Positions 5,461 to 7,253 of a DNA stretch of 7,253 nt are shown one piece after another. The position numbers and the translations under genes were made by a program. The DNA lies in assembly GCA_031286245.1 (NCBI GenBank), contig JAITUO010000133.1, positions 1-7,253 of the forward strand, given 5' to 3'. Every line of letters begins with the position of its first letter. The stretch's first letter is position 1. This stretch comes from Coriobacteriales bacterium. Its GTDB lineage: Bacteria > Actinomycetota > Coriobacteriia > Coriobacteriales > UBA8131. Below the pieces are notes generated by a model. That model saw only the letters and a program-made list of their open reading frames with translations. It ran no database searches and was not told the origin of the DNA.

Positions 5461-6675
5461 TTGACCAAAACCGACATAAGCGCTGCTGACATCGATACTG
5501 CAAACACCGACCGCGCCGCTGACATCAACCGCGCCGCTGCAACAACTGTCGACCCGGGCTTATCCACAGGCGAGTTTCCCGACTATATGCTCAAGGAAAT
5601 CTACGAGCAACCTCGGGTGCTGCAAGACATTTTGACTGGCCGCTACGATGCGGCTCGGCAGCGACTGGTGTTCGACGAAATCACGCTGACCGCCGACGAG
5701 ATTAGATCCCTCCGGCATATTTGCATCATCGCTTGCGGAACTTCATTTCACGCCGGTCTGATTGCCAAGGACTTTGTCGAAAGGCTGACCGACCTGACTG
5801 TTGATGTCCAGATTGCTTCGGAATTCCTCTTTAACCAGCGCAAACATCGAGAAAACGCGATGGTTATCGCTATCAGCCAATCCGGTATGACCAGTGACAC
5901 ACTGGACGCTGTTCAAATGGCCCGCGCCAATGGAGCCTACGTCGTCGCCATTACCAACGTCATGGACTCGACCATTACGACGCTGGCCAATGCTTCCCTG
6001 TACATTCAGGCGGACATTGAAATTGCTGTTCCAGCTACTAAAAGTTACACAGCGCAGCTGGCCATTCTTACGCTGTTGGCGCTTTACCTGGGTCAGGAAA
6101 GGGGGACTCAACGGCCAACTGAGGTAGCCTTGTTCTATGCAGAGCTTTTAGATTCTGTGGATAAGATCGTGCGTATTCTGGCTTCGCAGTCTCTGGCAAA
6201 GATTGAGCAGGCTGCAGCAGCCTGCGCTCAGGCTGAGAACATTTTGTTACTGGGACGGGGAACCGGGACAGCTACTTGCAAAGAAGCAGCTCTCAAGGTA
6301 AAAGAGACCAGTTACCGGCATGCGGAAGCTTTCTCGGTTCTGGAATTTGTCCATGGTCCGATCGCTTTGATCGACCCTGGCGTAGCAACTCCGGTTGTAG
6401 CTTTGTTGCCTGCTGATTCACTGGATGATGCGACCAGAGATGTCTTGTTCAAAGCCAAGGCATATGGAGCAAAACTGATAGTATTCACGGAAGAAAGCGA
6501 GCAACGATTGGTTGGGCAGGTTGATTATCAGATCTTTTTACCGAAAGCCACTCCGATCCAGATGCCTTTTGTTGCGATAGTCGCCCTGCAGCTGTTTGCC
6601 CGGCATATTGCTTGCATTTTGGGGTGTGACATCGACAATCCGCGCTATCTCAGCAAAGTAGTAGTTTCGCACTAG
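5461..6675 (+). CDS. Double-SIS-domain GlmS-like sugar-phosphate isomerase/deaminase (no glutaminase domain)
   Basis: 404 aa. After a low-complexity leader (1-40), DYMLKEIYEQP at 41-51 begins a region like the isomerase half of glucosamine-6-phosphate synthase. The first SIS domain has ACGTSFHAG (91-99) and SQSGMTSDT (139-147), where Met143 replaces the Glu usual in GlmS SQSGET. EIAVPATKSYTAQL (187-200) follows. The second domain has LLLGRGTGT (262-270), KVKETSYRHAEA (279-290) and EFVHGP (295-300), and the protein ends in NPRYLSKVVVSH. Lys279, Glu282, His299 and Lys399 align with GlmS active-site residues Lys485, Glu488, His504 and Lys603. The N-terminal Cys-nucleophile glutaminase domain of GlmS is absent. 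This points to a glucosamine-6-phosphate deaminase/synthase using ammonia (GlmD-like) or a related deglycase; the exact reaction is open. It starts at TTG behind GAGAGGA, and acpS follows after 43 bp, probably in one transcript. Confidence 0.85.
   Translation: MTKTDISAADIDTANTDRAADINRAAATTVDPGLSTGEFPDYMLKEIYEQPRVLQDILTGRYDAARQRLVFDEITLTADEIRSLRHICIIACGTSFHAGLIAKDFVERLTDLTVDVQIASEFLFNQRKHRENAMVIAISQSGMTSDTLDAVQMARANGAYVVAITNVMDSTITTLANASLYIQADIEIAVPATKSYTAQLAILTLLALYLGQERGTQRPTEVALFYAELLDSVDKIVRILASQSLAKIEQAAAACAQAENILLLGRGTGTATCKEAALKVKETSYRHAEAFSVLEFVHGPIALIDPGVATPVVALLPADSLDDATRDVLFKAKAYGAKLIVFTEESEQRLVGQVDYQIFLPKATPIQMPFVAIVALQLFARHIACILGCDIDNPRYLSKVVVSH
5485..5539 (+). repeat. Short direct repeats in the SIS gene's 5' end
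   Basis: ACCGCGCCGCTG occurs at 5510-5521 and 5528-5539 (18-bp, six-codon period), and GCTGACATC at 5485-5493 and 5518-5526. They encode recurring AADI and NRAA/DRAA motifs. The same 18-bp period recurs at the 5' end of acpS. Confidence 0.75.
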
Positions 6676-6684
6676 TTTCAGGTT

Positions 6685-6690
6685 AGAAGG
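6685..6690 (+). promoter_or_regulatory. Shine-Dalgarno AGAAGG ahead of a mini-ORF and acpS
   Basis: AGAAGG lies 8 nt before ATG 6699, ideal for the eight-codon frame, but 28 nt before the acpS ATG at 6719, too far for direct use. Confidence 0.5.
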
Positions 6691-6698
6691 TGTCTCAC

Positions 6699-6725
6699 AT
6701 GGCAGACTGTGTATTGATATGGTAG
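6699..6725 (+). CDS. Possible eight-codon leader ORF overlapping the acpS start
   Basis: The ATG at 6699 opens MADCVLIW followed by TAG (6723-6725). It has the only good ribosome binding site in this gap. Its last codons overlap the acpS ATG (6719-6721) in another frame, so ribosomes ending here could restart on acpS by translational coupling. It has no recognisable amino-acid run as in an attenuator. It could also be a chance frame created by a change in the acpS start region. Confidence 0.35.
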   Translation: MADCVLIW

Positions 6726-7252
6726 ATGTGACGCCAAACACCTTTGACGCTGCTGTTGATGTTGAGGTTACCGGCGATGTTGAGGTTACCGGTGCTGTTG
6801 AGGCTACCAGCGCAGCTCCAGACCCGGCATCCCTTGGCGCTTCACCTTCTAACGCCAACCTGGTAGGCCTCGGGGTGGACATCATCGAAATCGAGCGGAT
6901 GCAAAAAGCCATCCAACGCGTTCCGACGCTGTGTGAGCGCCTGTTCACCGCTGAAGAGATCGCTTATGCAAAATCAAAAGCCCGACCAACTGTCCACTAC
7001 GCTCTGTTCTTTGCTGCGAAGGAAGCTGTGCTGAAGGCTCTTGGCACCGGCTTTATGAAAATTGGCTGGACTGATGTGGAGGTCCGCCACACCGAAAACG
7101 GACGGCCTTATCCACACTTAACTGGTGCTGCAAAACAAGTTGCCGATCAGCAAGGAATCATCGCCATCGAATTATCGCTATCCTACACCCATCAGGTCGG
7201 GGTAGCTTCAGCAGTGGCAATCCGTGAGCAGGATCAGCCCCAGCGTGAGTAG
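6719..7252 (+). CDS. acpS: Holo-[acyl-carrier-protein] synthase with an N-terminal extension
   Basis: 177 aa; usual AcpS is about 115-130 aa. It transfers 4'-phosphopantetheine from CoA to the serine of acyl carrier protein in the cytoplasm, switching on fatty-acid synthesis. The fold begins at about residue 48: LVGLGVDIIEIERM with Mg-binding Asp54, RLFTAEEIAYA (74-84), FFAAKEAVLKALGTG (97-111) with Lys101, Glu102 and Lys106, and LSLSYTHQVGVASAV near the end. The last differs from the common SISHT motif (SYTH here). The 47 residues before this are low complexity and contain three DVEVTG-like hexamers. Between codon 4 (GTG) and the first fold residues there is no in-frame ATG, GTG or TTG, so the extension should be translated unless a CTG is used. 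The Shine-Dalgarno is poorly placed and coupling to a mini-ORF is possible. It sits 43 bp after the SIS gene; the stop is TAG at 7250-7252. Confidence 0.92.
   Translation: MVDVTPNTFDAAVDVEVTGDVEVTGAVEATSAAPDPASLGASPSNANLVGLGVDIIEIERMQKAIQRVPTLCERLFTAEEIAYAKSKARPTVHYALFFAAKEAVLKALGTGFMKIGWTDVEVRHTENGRPYPHLTGAAKQVADQQGIIAIELSLSYTHQVGVASAVAIREQDQPQRE
6758..6811 (+). repeat. Three tandem 18-bp units in the acpS 5' end
   Basis: Units at 6758-6775, 6776-6793 and 6794-6811. The first two are identical except for the last base, and the third has several changes. In frame they encode DVEVTG, DVEVTG and AVEATS (residues 14-31). Such in-frame tandem units can expand or contract by slippage without breaking the frame. 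Confidence 0.88.
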
Positions 7253-7253
7253 A

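Overview
The window reads as chromosomal DNA from a Gram-positive bacterium. The signs are strong purine-rich Shine-Dalgarno sites (AGGAGG, GGGAGGA), a signal-peptide surface protein, a tRNA with encoded CCA, and occasional TTG starts. Bacillota or Actinomycetota of moderate GC is my guess; nothing in the window fixes the genus.

Layout. Minus strand, left to right: the N-terminal end of an exported protein that runs off the left edge (1-328); a gene-free AT-rich stretch (329-730); a membrane-anchored or secreted C39-like cysteine peptidase (731-1420); a small unrecognised gene that appears frameshifted near its start (1468-1853); and tRNA-Ala(GGC) with its own terminator (2035-2158). Next is about 800 bases without a convincing gene (2159-2956), which holds a 51-bp near-perfect inverted repeat. 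A CPBP-type intramembrane protease with a proline-rich tail (2957-4114, minus) follows, with a tandem duplication across its stop codon.

From 4115 the orientation flips. The plus strand carries three co-directional genes: aspartate-semialdehyde dehydrogenase asd (4327-5346), a double-SIS-domain GlmS-like sugar-phosphate protein without a glutaminase domain (5461-6675), and holo-ACP synthase acpS (6719-7252). They serve diaminopimelate/lysine/threonine precursor synthesis, amino-sugar phosphate metabolism and fatty-acid carrier activation. That is a cell-envelope and housekeeping theme rather than a single pathway.

The most unusual points are: (1) the SIS gene and acpS both carry low-complexity N-terminal extensions containing 18-bp-period repeats, and in acpS the extension is almost forced to be translated; (2) the frameshifted gene behind a perfect AGGAGG; (3) the in-frame duplicated tail beyond the CPBP stop codon; (4) the long inverted repeat at 2427-2631. 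I see no clear defence system, CRISPR array or insertion sequence with a transposase.
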